This document shows positions 1-10,241 of a stretch of 64,000 nt of DNA, piece by piece. Where the stretch lies: the NCBI GenBank assembly GCA_015680685.1, contig MNCI01000986.1, forward strand, positions 431,326-495,325, given 5' to 3'. The notes under the pieces were generated by a model. That model searched no databases. It saw nothing but the letters and a program-made list of their open reading frames with translations, and was not told where the DNA came from. The DNA is from Gnetum montanum (taxonomy: Eukaryota > Streptophyta > Gnetopsida > Gnetales > Gnetaceae). Each line of letters starts with the position of its first letter. The first letter of the stretch is position 1. A program made the translations under genes and the position numbers.

Positions 1-1700
1 ATATAACTAATAAGATTCATCAGTTTCTATGCCTTTTTTATTACTTATATTTAGCCAATTACATTTTATAACCATTCTAATTCTTGCAACTTTTGTCATC
101 ATGAAGGATATTTGTTTAATGCTTGTTCTTTTATGGTCAAGAGAAAAGATTCCAAAGGAAAGAAAAAATGTATTAAAGTTGAAGTTATGAAAAATTAATC
201 TAATTTCAATAATAAAAATGATAAAATGGTTATAAAGAATATAGATAAGATAGATTTTCCTATGCATATTTGTACCAATAGTAAAGAAAGTATTAAGTAG
301 CTCAAAGAGATAGCTTATAAGGCAAATTTTTCCTTATTTTCCAAGAATACTATTAACTCAAAGATTAAAACTAGTGTCAACAAGAAGGTATAGTTCATGG
401 TAAAGATTGTTAACATAAGATCAATAATAAGAAATAAGGTGAAGAGCTTTCACAAGTGATACCACTTTCTTGATTTGATATAAATATAGGTATTAAGCCA
501 CAACTCTCCATCTCGAATCCTTTTGCTATTTTAAGTTCAACCATGGATGTTGAAAAGTGATGTAGATTTTGCTAGGACCAAGACCTTTCTCCGTAATAAT
601 AATTAACTTTCTTCACTTATTTTTTAATGTATCAATTGCAAGGTTTTTCATCTAAGAAGACACTTCTAAAATTGGAAATTTTTCTTGATGATGTCACTCA
701 GTGTCAATTTTGTAATGTACTTTGAATTTTCTTTCCTTATTATTAATATTTTTTAGGGTTCAACATCTACACTTACAAAATTATTATATTTATTAATATT
801 AAAATATTAATAATTTAACCTAGGGGATGAAATATTAGAATTTGAAACTTTTTTGACAATATTTACCCCAAGGATAGATAGTTAAATTAGAACTTTATAA
901 CTTATCATTACCCACCAAAATTGAATCCATGACTTAGAGCTTTTAAATTAAGGATGTCAAACCCCAAAAAATTATTAATAATGACAAAAGAAAATTCATA
1001 GTACATTATAATTTTGATTCTCAGTAAACATCATTAAGAAAAACTTTTTGATTTTAAGACTATCTACTCAAGTAAACAACCTAACAATTAATACTCTGAA
1101 AAAATAAATGAGAAAATTAATTATAGTAGGAAGGAAGATCTCAATCTTAACAAAATTTATATCACTTTTCAACATGCATGCTTGAACTTAAAATAGTACA
1201 AGGATTTGAAATATAGAATTATGGCTTAATACTTATATTTGTAGTAAAGTAAGAAAGTGGTACCACTTCTGAAATCTCTTCACCTCATTGCTTGTTATTG
1301 AGCTTACATCAAGAATCTTCACCATCAACTTTAACCTTCTTGTTGACACTAGTTTTAATATTCAAGTTAATAATATTCTTGTTAGATAAAGAAAAATTTT
1401 CCTTATGAGCTATTTGTCTAGGTTGCTTAATACTTTCTCTAGTACCAATAAAACTATGCATGGGAAATTTTGTCTTCTCTAGATTCTTTATTACCATTTG
1501 ATTGTTCTTATTGTTAACATTAACTTGATTTTTCATATCTTGAACTTAACACATTTTTTATTTTCTTTAAAATCTTTTTTATTGAGTGGAAAAGAATAAG
1601 CAATAAATAAATGTCTTCATGATGGCAAAAGTTGCAAGAATTAGGAAGATTATAATATGTAATTGATTCAATATAAGTCTTTCCTTTTTCTTATAATATT
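1..1700. repeat. Long inverted repeat made of LINE ORF1-like sequence
   Basis: The left arm, about 1-785, is the reverse complement of the right arm, about 955-1700, with a spacer of about 170 bases that is AT-rich and unpaired. Matching landmarks are the stretch around 85-105 with 1620-1640, and around 535-560 with 1170-1195. The left arm, read on the plus strand, holds a zinc-knuckle-like motif CNFCHHEGYLFNAC, and the right arm holds a more decayed copy on the minus strand. The arms differ by many substitutions, so the duplication is old. The left arm may continue before the window start. Confidence 0.75.
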
Positions 1701-2122
1701 AATTCCTTTTTACTATTGATAAGGTTGATTTCAACAAAAAATCATCTATGTAAACCAAAATTTGTAGAAATAGATTCCATATTCTTAATGAGATTAAGAA
1801 GACTAATAATTTCCTACTCAACTTTCTAAAAAATCAATGGAAGATTATATAACTTGAAAAAACATAGAACTTTAGCATATTATTTAGATTGAATATCAAA
1901 ATCTAGAGCTCACTTATGAATGATCAACATTGCATGTTTATGTATAAAAGATCCTATATCTAGGGTATGTTCCATCATCGAAGAAGTGTCTAACTCAACA
2001 AATAGAAAAGAAAAAGAGAGAATAATACTTAGCATGAACAAGTTGGATTTCATGTTTTTTCATCACATGATTAAACTCTAAAATGAATCTTGGATTACAA
2101 GGTAGATAATCCAGAATTTGAA
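955..2122 (-). pseudogene. LINE-like ORF1 relic, distal part
   Basis: Read on the minus strand, this continues the reading seen at 30,468-30,695 across the Copia insertion. It contains a broken protein with segments such as FVEINLINSKKELIL followed by YYNLPNSCNFCHHE. This order (a polar sheet segment, ENLP-like motif, CxxC zinc knuckle) is what is seen in DUF4283 / CCHC ORF1 proteins of plant L1-type LINEs. Downstream (lower coordinates) there is only low-complexity Asn/Lys-rich sequence. There are several stops and no intact frame. The assignment rests on motif order, not on alignment, so it could be another DUF4283-type protein. Confidence 0.45.
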
Positions 2123-2127
2123 TGAAC
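2123..2127. repeat. Target site duplication TGAAC of Copia C1, left copy
   Basis: TGAAC directly abuts the end of the left LTR and is repeated exactly at 30,463-30,467 beyond the right LTR. A five-base duplication is usual for Copia integration. It shows that everything between is one insertion event with later insertions inside it. Confidence 0.9.
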
Positions 2128-2479
2128 TAAAAAACCTAAAGCACCCTAGATCTATGATCTAAGGCAAAAGAAAATAAAGAACTTAGTTAGAATAAACACA
2201 CTGTTGTGAGATTTTATTCAATTCTCTTACTAATGAACATATACTACTATAATTATATAGGGTTTGATCTTTCAAGAATAGATTTGGAGAAATAAGAATG
2301 AATCTAGAAAATCATGGGAATGATCCTTATCATTTCAATTAAGGATCATCTTAATAGGAGATGATATATCATAGGATTACATAGTAATTACATGAATAGG
2401 ATCTCGTCTTATTTAATATATATTTATGAATGAAATCTATCTAATTCTTTTATAAAACATCTAATCATCATATTCTATA
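2128..2479 (-). repeat. 3' LTR of Copia C1
   Basis: Aligns along its full length with 30,111-30,462, for example the stretch around 2,268-2,320 with 30,255-30,305. The terminal CA/TG on both ends is mutated (TA) in this copy. Element strand is minus. Confidence 0.9.
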
Positions 2480-2480
2480 A

Positions 2481-2487
2481 ACCCCTA
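2481..2487 (-). other. Polypurine tract of C1
   Basis: On the minus strand the sequence TAGGGGT directly precedes the 3' LTR and overlaps the stop codon of the pol frame. It is short and slightly degenerate. Confidence 0.5.
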
Positions 2488-3221
2488 CATGATGGTAAGA
2501 GGTTCCAGTCTAGGGAAGTCTCTAAAAGTTTCAAACTTCTCATGGCTCAAAATCTTGGTAAAAATATATACCATTTGTGCTTTAGTCCTATAATGCTCCA
2601 TGCTTAGTGTGTTGTCTTAGATTAAGCTTCTAAGATGATGATGCTTGATATCTATGTGTTTGGAACATTCATGATGGACAAGATTATTAGCCATTGTAAT
2701 AGCACTTATGCTATTGCAATAGAAACAAATGGAAGGTTCAAGTGTATATCCCATCTTAGGTGAAAACTGAGTGGATTCATATGGCCTAAGTAGTAGTGTT
2801 TGATGCAGCTATGTATTTTGCTTTTGCTTTTGAGAGGAAAACTATAGCTTATTTCTTTAATCACCAAGAGATAAGTGATGAAACAAAGAAAAAAAAACTA
2901 AAAGTTGATTTACGATCTTCAAGGTCACCTTCCCAATTTGCATCAATGTATCCTCATATCTTGAAATTTTCATATTAATGAAATGTGATTCCATAAGCTA
3001 GTGTAATTCAAAAATATCATAGAACATGCTTTGTAACTTTACAAAAAGCAAAGGTGCATTAGCATTAGAGTTGGTGAATGCATTGTAATTTGGTGATTCA
3101 TGCAAATCTTGCATGAATGGCAAGAGATAATTTATAGAAAACTAGATGTTTGGACAAGTATTGGAAAGATACATGAAACTACCAACAGGGGAATAGTATA
3201 ATGAAGGATTGAAGGATGGGG
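2485..3221 (-). pseudogene. C1 RT C-terminus and RNase H (Copia)
   Basis: The minus strand reads SPSFNPSLYYSPVGSFMYL then LSNTCPNI (the end of the RT/connection region), then GYIDANWEGDLEDRKST (RNase H start, normally GYxDADWAGDxDDRKST). It then has CNSISAITMANNLVHHECS followed by KHIDIKHHHLRSLI, and ends with the tether to a TAG beside the polypurine tract. These are typical C-terminal Copia pol motifs. The frame contains stops and frameshifts. The upstream part of RT is at 26,330-27,050, separated by the A1 insertion. Confidence 0.85.
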
Positions 3222-3224
3222 ATG

Positions 3225-4092
3225 TAACACATTGAAAAGGCCTCATCGATGCATCTTGCCCAGTGTTGATGAGGCCCCGTTGACATAGTGTCTGTCCATT
3301 ATCTATAAATACATGCCTATCAACTGCATTTATAGCAATCTAGATTTCATTAGTAGTGAAGCTCTTGCATTTTTTCCATTCAAAAGTTAGAATTTTTTCC
3401 CTGAGTGCCCATAGTAGGAGTCATTGAGTGTATAGATCTTTATTCGAGCATTGTTCTACCTGAGCACGACAATGTGTGCAACAATAAAGATGAGCTTTTT
3501 TATAAACCTTGCAGCACTTTGGATGGATCAACTATTTTATTTATGCATTTAATGTTTTCAATTATTTGTTAATTGTTCTTAATTATTTCACAAATATTTT
3601 TCAACAATTAAGTTAATGAGGTAATTAAGCTAGATAGATTAAATACATAAGTACGACCATTTCAAGTGTAACTCATATTTTCTTGGTAATCCCAGTGGCG
3701 TTATTGCTTAGTACACCCAATAGCATAGCGTTTGGTCACCTAGTAGTGGATACATGGGTTTAGGACATGTACGGAAAGTGGGAATGGATACTTATGTTAG
3801 GATTATTTAATTAGTTAATTTAGGTTAGTTAATTAAATCACTTTTTATCTACATTTCAAGCACTCAACTATAAAATATAAAAATGATACAAATAAAATGC
3901 CTCAATTACACTTAACCATATCAACGAATGTCACAAGTACAATTGGGAAGACAACGATTGAACTTAAGGCTAGATTCACCTCCTAAAGGGCTAATGCATT
4001 AGAAATGAAAAAGTCCACAGAATTCAACTAGATCACATGTGAATGCTTTGTGATTTGTATGGTTAGGTGTAGGGGTACCTCACCGCTCATCA
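3225..4092 (+). repeat. 5' LTR of A1, truncated at its left end
   Basis: Aligns with 25,447-26,329 and ends CTCATCA like the other A and B LTRs. About 50 bases of U3 present in the 3' LTR are missing. A TATAAATA box is at 3,304-3,311, and AATAAA-like sequence lies near 3,484. The palindromic CATCGATGAGGCC-type units of U3 are at 3,238-3,290. Confidence 0.85.
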
Positions 4093-4093
4093 T

Positions 4094-4111
4094 TGACATC
4101 GTTGCTGGGGA
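4094..4111 (+). other. Primer binding site of A1 (tRNA-Asp type, decayed)
   Basis: TGACATCGTTGCTGGGGA starts two bases after the LTR. It is a mutated form of TGGCGCCGTTGCCGGGGA, complementary to the 3' end of plant tRNA-Asp, the primer known for Athila elements. Less decayed versions occur in B4 and B6. Confidence 0.7.
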
Positions 4112-4248
4112 CTTTGTTTGTGATCCATAAGCTATTTAGGCCTAAGTGAATATCACCAATATAATTGTATGAACGTAAAGGTCAATATCATTCCCACTAT
4201 ACATAAAAATTATAAAAGCATAGTGATAATTTCATTTTGTTTTGCAAA

Positions 4249-6700
4249 ATGTCTTTTTCTTCTTGTAAGCCCGAAGATACTAAACAAGCGGTCCCACAAG
4301 AATGTAAGGTGATATACACTCATCCAGATGAGTTTGTGCCAAATTTTACCTTCATCCTACATAGGATGAACAGATGTGATGGCGTGATATGGAGGGCAAC
4401 ATCATCTTGCCCCCTGATAAATATGTGCCTAGAATGCTATTTAAAACCCTTAAGAAGTTGGGGATAGTAGATCTTCATGAAGAGTACATTGTGGATGGAT
4501 ACAACACTGGAAACTATTATCCCACTCAAACACAATGTAAAAGAGATAAACATCAGGACAAACTCCATGAAGCTACAAAGGGAAAACATTACACTAACCC
4601 CTTGTTCCTACTAGATCAAGAGGATAATGAGGATTCTTTCTTGGAAGGTTCCCAACATGAAGATTCTCCACCCTCTGCTACTGATGGCAAGGGTGTGAAC
4701 ATGATCCTATAATTAACTATCCATAAACTAGGTTCAAAAAATAGTGATAGCCAAGGTATGGAATCAAGTAAATATCGCAATAACAAAGGATCTAATGATG
4801 ATGATCGTAATAAGCACAAGAGTGATGGTAGACAACGTGGTGGTGGTGGCAGTCCATGTTCCTCTTCATCCTCTTTATCTGATTTCAAACATTCCTCTTC
4901 ATTTGATGGTTCTCATGAAGGTCGTCATCAAAACAACTATGATGAAGGTGATTGATGAAATAACAATGACCGTGAAGGCCACCAAAACTGAAAGGGAGGC
5001 CAAAACCATCATCGGCATCATTAATGTAGTGATGATGATGAACCTTTATTGGTAACTCGAAATATGCTCAACATTATGAAGGTAGTGAAAATCCCAACTA
5101 GGCATATGAAGGATAGTTAGATCAAGTGCCTAGATATTAATAATATCCCAAGATTTGAGGGGGGATACAATTTTGATCTGCAGACACATCTACAAGCTTT
5201 TCAAAATGCCTGTGCCTTACAGAACATAGAGAACAAGTGGCAAAAACTCAAGCTTTTTCCAATGACACTGAATAAAGAAGTTGAAAGCTGATACTGATCC
5301 ATAAAGTTGGAATCTATCTAAAGATGGAGTATGATGTTAGAATTATTCAATGACAAATACCATATGTACTCCAGAGTGTCTAATCTGAGAAGGAAAATCC
5401 AAGGCTAGAAACAAGGAGCACATGAACCTTTGGATATTGCCATGGGCCAATACTATTCACTCCTACACTATGCCCTAGCCATGATTATTCTTAGAGGAAA
5501 CAACTTCGCCACATCATAAATGGGCTCAAAGTAGAAACAAGAAGAACCCTTAGGGTGTATGCCCAAGGAAGATTTTCTGAAATGAGAGCTCATTAGATCC
5601 CAAGGTTAATTGAGAAAGTAGCAAAAAAAGAAGTTGAGCTACGAAAGAGGGAAAGTGCCAAAGAATATAATAGGGACTCATCCATCAGAAAATGAGAGGT
5701 GTAATTTTGTGACGAGGAGGAGGTACCACTTGATGAAGTAGTGAATAGAAAGACTTTGCCCATCCAAAAATCTATTTCTGATATTTTGGCCAAGGTTGAT
5801 AAGTTATGGGACTTTTTGGATGAAAATTTTCAAACCTCTTTAAAGATTGCTAAAAAATCCAAAGAGCAAAATAGTTATTGTAATTGCAAGAGGCAAAAAG
5901 AAGCTGAACATGCTTACCAAAGAGGTAAGGGCAAAGTTGCTATAATAGAGAAAGTTGTGAAGTCTTACTCTGGTAATGAAATTGAATGTGACATCTATCA
6001 ATATGAACATCCAAAGGAGTGTTACCCTATGGTGTCACACTTACAAGAGTTTGGAGTGTGCACATTGAATCCTCGCCTAGCATGTAGGTAAGCTCCAAGA
6101 CAATTGCCTTACCCTCAAGGTAGTTTAAGATAATTCCACTAGCAACAACAAGCTTACTACCCAAGTGGAATTCCTCCACAACCTTATGAACAATACCAAT
6201 AGTGGTATCGACCACAATCATGGGGAATTCCACTGCTAAGGTAGCAGTACCCTTATAGGCAACCAAATTCATATGGGTACTATGTTTAGCAGCTCGTCTC
6301 CCCTAGAAGTTCTACAAGTCATGCATCATTCCAGCATCATTATTAGCCTCTAGAGTACCACTAAATACATTCACTATCTACTTGAGGGGAAAAACCATAT
6401 CTGTATCCTTATCATCCTCCACATCCCTCTGCACCCACACCTCCACCTTCAACTTTGTTACCTCCTGCTCCATCCATTCAAGGTGAAATTCCTCCACAGG
6501 TGTGACAACAAAATGCTACAAAGGCTATACACTTGCAACCAATTTTTCAACCAAGTGGCTAGGATAATCAATCAAGGAAACAACCTTTCTTCCAGCCCAT
6601 TAGTCCTCTCTAGCCCTCACATGCTACTTCAATTGATCACCTTGCATCTCTAGCATCCTCATCCTCTACATCAAATACCTTTGAGTGCCCTTCAAACCAA
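4249..6700 (+). pseudogene. A1 gag
   Basis: The start is the ATG at 4,249, which gives MSFSSCKPED, matching MSFASHKSIS in B6. The N-terminal domain (VIYTHPDEFVPNFTFILH) is followed by a Ser/His/Asp-rich linker near 4,750-4,960. The capsid-like core at 5,090-5,380 has NNIPRFEGGYN, LQAFQNACALQNIENKWQK and FNDKYHMYS-like segments. A knuckle-like motif is at about 5,988-6,030 (CDIYQYEHPKEC; second Cys now Tyr). A Pro/Gln-rich tail runs to the protease. There are several stops and at least one frameshift near 4,380. The product would form the particle shell and bind RNA. Confidence 0.8.
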
Positions 6701-7261
6701 GTGCTACCTAGGATCCATACAATAATGCTAACTCATGTTGTTTCTAACTGGATCAAGGCTAGCAACTTTCCTACAAAAAGATCCAATCTAGGAAGTCCAC
6801 TCATCTCTCTACAAATTGTTGGAAAAGAGCCATGCAAAGCTCTTCTTGACTCTGGTTCCAAAGTTAACCTCATCTCCCATGATATGTACAAGGCTTGGAA
6901 CCTACCACCTCTTAAAAAGAGCAACATCTGTTTAGAATTGGTAGATCAGTTAATTACTATCACTTTGGGATTAGTAGAGGACATTGTGACCATAGTCTGT
7001 GGGTGGTCCTATCCTACTGATTTTCTAGTAATCAAGGTAGACAATTGCAAAAGTGGCTTCCCCATCATTATGGGAAGGGCTTGGTTAAGCATGATCAATG
7101 CACGAATGGGTATAAGAAACCTATCTCTCAAAATATCTAAGGAAAATGAGCTAGGAAAGATTGAGAAGAAGCATATTCCATGCATCACATATAGCAATAA
7201 TGGGTGCAATTGTGTGCAAATCAAGAGCACATACATTAAGGTATGTAATCAGTGTGCATAA
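6701..7261 (+). pseudogene. A1 protease
   Basis: An open stretch of 186 codons contains the aspartic protease core LLDSGSKVNLIS with the catalytic DSG intact, and the second conserved motif FPIIMGRAWL. It has no stop over this length, but the flanking frames do. It would cleave the gag-pol polyprotein. The following 7,262-7,736 is the protease-RT linker, with stops and the conserved LEILDHFK segment. Confidence 0.85.
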
Positions 7262-7736
7262 GAAATTAACATTCAATGGTGTCTGTATGTAGTAGCCACA
7301 AAGAAAGAGGGCATCCAGTTGCTGATAGCTGATTTTGATAGCAGCATAATATGCATAGAGCCAACTAAGAGCCTAACACATGCATATGTTGAAGGCATGG
7401 ACAAAATTAAACAAGTTCATTCCCAACTCTCTAATGAAGACAATGATACCTATTGGGAAGAGTTGGAGATCCTTGATCATTTTAAGTAAGAGCCCTTAAA
7501 ACTAAAAAAATTTATTGGCTAGTATGGAGTATGCATTTTTAAAGAATGGTAAACCAGTCATCATTAATGCCATACTTGCTCTTGAACAAAAGGAAAAGTT
7601 GTTAAAAGTGGTGAATAAATGGTCAATATCCTTTACTTGATCATATCCAGAACTAATAGGAATTGATCCAAGGATATGCTAGCATCGCATCTACACTAAC
7701 CTAGCCATGAAGCTTAAAAGACAGCCATAGAGGTGG

Positions 7737-8586
7737 TTGAACTACAAATTAAAGCAAATCATCAAGGAGGAGATAGAGCAACTCCTCAAGGCAAGGTTCA
7801 TCTATCCAATCGTGGATAGTGAGTGGGTTAGCCCACTCGTAATAGTACCAAAAAAAGGTGGCAAATGGTGGATTTGCATCGACTTTAGGCTATTAAATAT
7901 GGAAACATTTAAGGATCACTTTCCTTTGCCATATGTAGACCAAGTTTTAGATGTCATATCTTAGCATTGTTATTATAATTTCTTAGACAATTATAGTGGC
8001 TATAACCAAATCCAAATTGCACCAAAAGACTAAGCCAAGATAACATTCACGAGTCCCTGGGGGACTTTTGCATACTGTAAGATGTCATTTGGCCTATGCA
8101 ATGCTCCTAAAACATTCCAACACTTGGTCCTAAGTATCTTTTAATAACAAATTGCTAGTGGTGTTGAAGTCTTCATGGATGACTTCTCCACTTATGGAGC
8201 TATCTTTGAGCAAGCCTTAGACTAACTTGAGCAAGTACTAAAGAGATGTGTAGAGAAAAACCTATAACTCAACTAGCAAAAGAGCCATCTCATGGTCCAA
8301 GAAGGCATTATGCTAGGGCACCGAATTTCACAAAAATGGATTGAGGTAGACCCCAAAAAGATAAGGATCATCCAAGGAATAACACGCCAACTAAAGACCG
8401 TAAAATATGTTTGGTCATTCCTTAGACACACTGGTTACTACCAGCATTTTATTAAGAATTTCTCTAAGATTGCAAAGCTATTGGTAGAAGTTACAAAGAA
8501 AGATGCACCTTTCATTTGGACCAAGGAATGTGAACATGCATTCCAACAATTAAAGAAGAAATTCATAGAAACACCAATCCTTCAAG
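7737..8586 (+). pseudogene. A1 reverse transcriptase
   Basis: Motifs in order: EEIEQLLKARFIYPI, SEWVSPLVIVPKKGGK, CIDFRLLN, DHFPLPYVDQVLD, a FLDNYSGYNQIQIAP-like segment near 7,980-8,020, PWGTFAYCKMSFGLCNAP, then VFMDDF with the active site FMDD at 8,172-8,183. FMDD rather than YVDD is typical of Athila. Stops occur at several points between 7,964 and 8,290. The thumb region with FLRHTGYYQHFIKNFSKIA is open at 8,292-8,660. Confidence 0.85.
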
Positions 8587-8965
8587 CACCAAATTGGTCT
8601 AAACCATTCCATATCATGAAAAATGTATCTAACTATGCTTTGGAAGCAATGCTCACATAGATAGACAATAAGAAATGTCCATATTATATCCATTGCATGA
8701 GTAGAAGCATTGTGGGGGCATGGTTGAATTACACCTCCATAGAGAAAGAATTAATGGTAGTGGTGTACATGCTAGAAAATTTTAGACATTATGTGCTAAG
8801 TTATAAGGTATTCGTACATACAAACCATAGTGCAATTCGCTTCCTCATGAATAAGCTGACAAGGAGTGCTCATGTTATACGGTGGCTTGTGATCTTGTAG
8901 GAATTCAATCCTACTATGGTAGATTGAAAAGGGACTAAGAATGTGGTCGTTGACCACCTCTCTCA
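8587..8965 (+). pseudogene. A1 RNase H
   Basis: Contains HIMKNVSNYALEAML (the first catalytic Asp of the usual TDxSxYA is Asn here), YYIHCMSRS, EKELMVVVYMLENFRHYVL, TNHSAIRFLMNK and the end motif NVVVDHLSHL. A stop follows EAMLT and another follows the WLVIL segment. Confidence 0.8.
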
Positions 8966-9290
8966 CTTAATATGGAATAATAAAGAGGAGGAGAGCCTGA
9001 TCTCTGATTAGTTTCTAGATGCACTCCTCTTTACTGGAGCAATAAATGAAAAAATGCCTGAAAAAGCAATATGGTTTAATGGCATCCTCACATATTTTCT
9101 CATCCAAGAGATGCCACAAGACTTGGATTTTAGGAAAAAGCAAAAATTTCTTCATCAAGCCAAATACTTTATGGAAATCAATGGACATCTTTACAAGGTA
9201 TGTGTTGATAGCTTAATCTGTTGGTGTGTCCCTAATGAAGATTAGCTACGCATTCTCTAGGATGCTCATGAAGGACATTATGAAGGCCAC
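8966..9290 (+). pseudogene. A1 integrase, N-terminal part
   Basis: Holds the RNase H-integrase tether and the first half of the zinc-binding domain, ending with HEGHYEGH. It is interrupted after 9,290 by B2. The frame resumes at 19,118 with YARRCM. The two halves match the uninterrupted integrase of B2 around 15,325-15,400. Confidence 0.8.
9286..9290. repeat. Target site duplication GCCAC of B2, left copy (right copy 19,118-19,122)
   Basis: GCCAC directly precedes the TGATG start of the B2 5' LTR, and GCCAC directly follows the CATCA end of its 3' LTR. Removing B2 and one copy rejoins the A1 integrase reading. Confidence 0.95.
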
Positions 9291-10097
9291 TGATGAACCG
9301 TGATATCACGTACGCAATATTGTGTACGTGATATCACATCCACCACATGATATCGCGTCCTTCCTCATCTTCTATAAATAAGATATGACACCCTTGGTTC
9401 CCATACATTAGATTTAGACCCTTAGCTAGACTCTTGTAGTTTTGTCATTCCAGAGTTAGAATTATTTCTGTGTGCCTACAATAGAATTCATAGAGTGAAT
9501 GGATCTTTATTCAAGCAATTTGTACTTGAGCACAATTTTGTGTACGGCAATGAAGATGAACTTTATGATAAACCTTGCAACATACAGATTAAACTAATTA
9601 GTAATTAATTATTGTTTAATGCTTTCCTAGTTAATTAATATCTCTCTCAACATTCAAATCCCTTAGTTAAATACACTCAGTACGACCACTTCGAGCATGC
9701 GTGTAGCGCTTGGTAACCCAGTAATGATTAGCATTTGGTAATCCCAACAGCGTTGCACTGGTTCAGAATGTGTACGGTAAGTGGGAACGGATACTGGTGT
9801 TAGAAACATTTAGAAACTAGTTAATAAATAGTTAATGTAAGTTAGCCACTTAGTTCTCTCTCCCTCTCCTTTATTAGCAAAAGATATAAAAAATACAAAA
9901 GCTATAAAAATCATATACCTCAAGCTTACTTAACCATACAACCGTGACAATACAAGTAAGTTTGGAAAGATAATGATTGATTAACCCTGAGTGTTCCATT
10001 CAGATGAATAAGCACTTGGTCCTTGGAGTTCGACCGAATCATGCGTGAAATGCTTGTATTCGTATGGTTGAGTTTAGGGGTACCTCTCCACTCTTCA
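9291..10097 (+). repeat. 5' LTR of B2
   Basis: Starts TGATGAACC and aligns over its whole length with 18,326-19,117. A TATAAATA promoter box is at 9,373-9,380. U3 upstream of it is built from GATATC palindromes. The right-hand part contains the twice-repeated GGTAA(C/T)CCCA motif near 9,714 and 9,738. The end is CTCTTCA, where other copies have CTCATCA. Confidence 0.93.
9301..9336. promoter_or_regulatory. Perfect 13-bp inverted repeat in B2 U3
   Basis: TGATATCACGTAC and its exact reverse complement GTACGTGATATCA flank GCAATATTGT. It lies about 40 bases upstream of the TATA box. Related GATATCGCG units follow. It could be a hairpin or a binding site for a dimeric factor. The function is inferred only from position. 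Confidence 0.6.
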
Positions 10098-10098
10098 T

Positions 10099-10116
10099 TG
10101 GTGCCGTTGCCAGGGA
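10099..10116 (+). other. Primer binding site of B2 (tRNA-Asp type)
   Basis: TGGTGCCGTTGCCAGGGA lies one base after the LTR and differs by two bases from the complement of the tRNA-Asp 3' end. Confidence 0.85.
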
Positions 10117-10241
10117 CTTAGTTGTTTGTGCGCTGCGTAGAACATAGGAAATCATTCATATCATTGGAACGTTAGAACGAATCCTTAGGGTTAATCAAAG
10201 AAAGACGAGACAATAGTACATTGCACACTGAATAAGAAAAG

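Noticed and set aside
2796-2978. Plus-strand open frame of 60 codons
   Set aside because: It is the complement of the Copia RNase H region, which is recognisable on the minus strand.
10099-10116. Possible tRNA gene
   Set aside because: Only the complement of a tRNA-Asp 3' end is present, at the position of a primer site. There is no cloverleaf around it.
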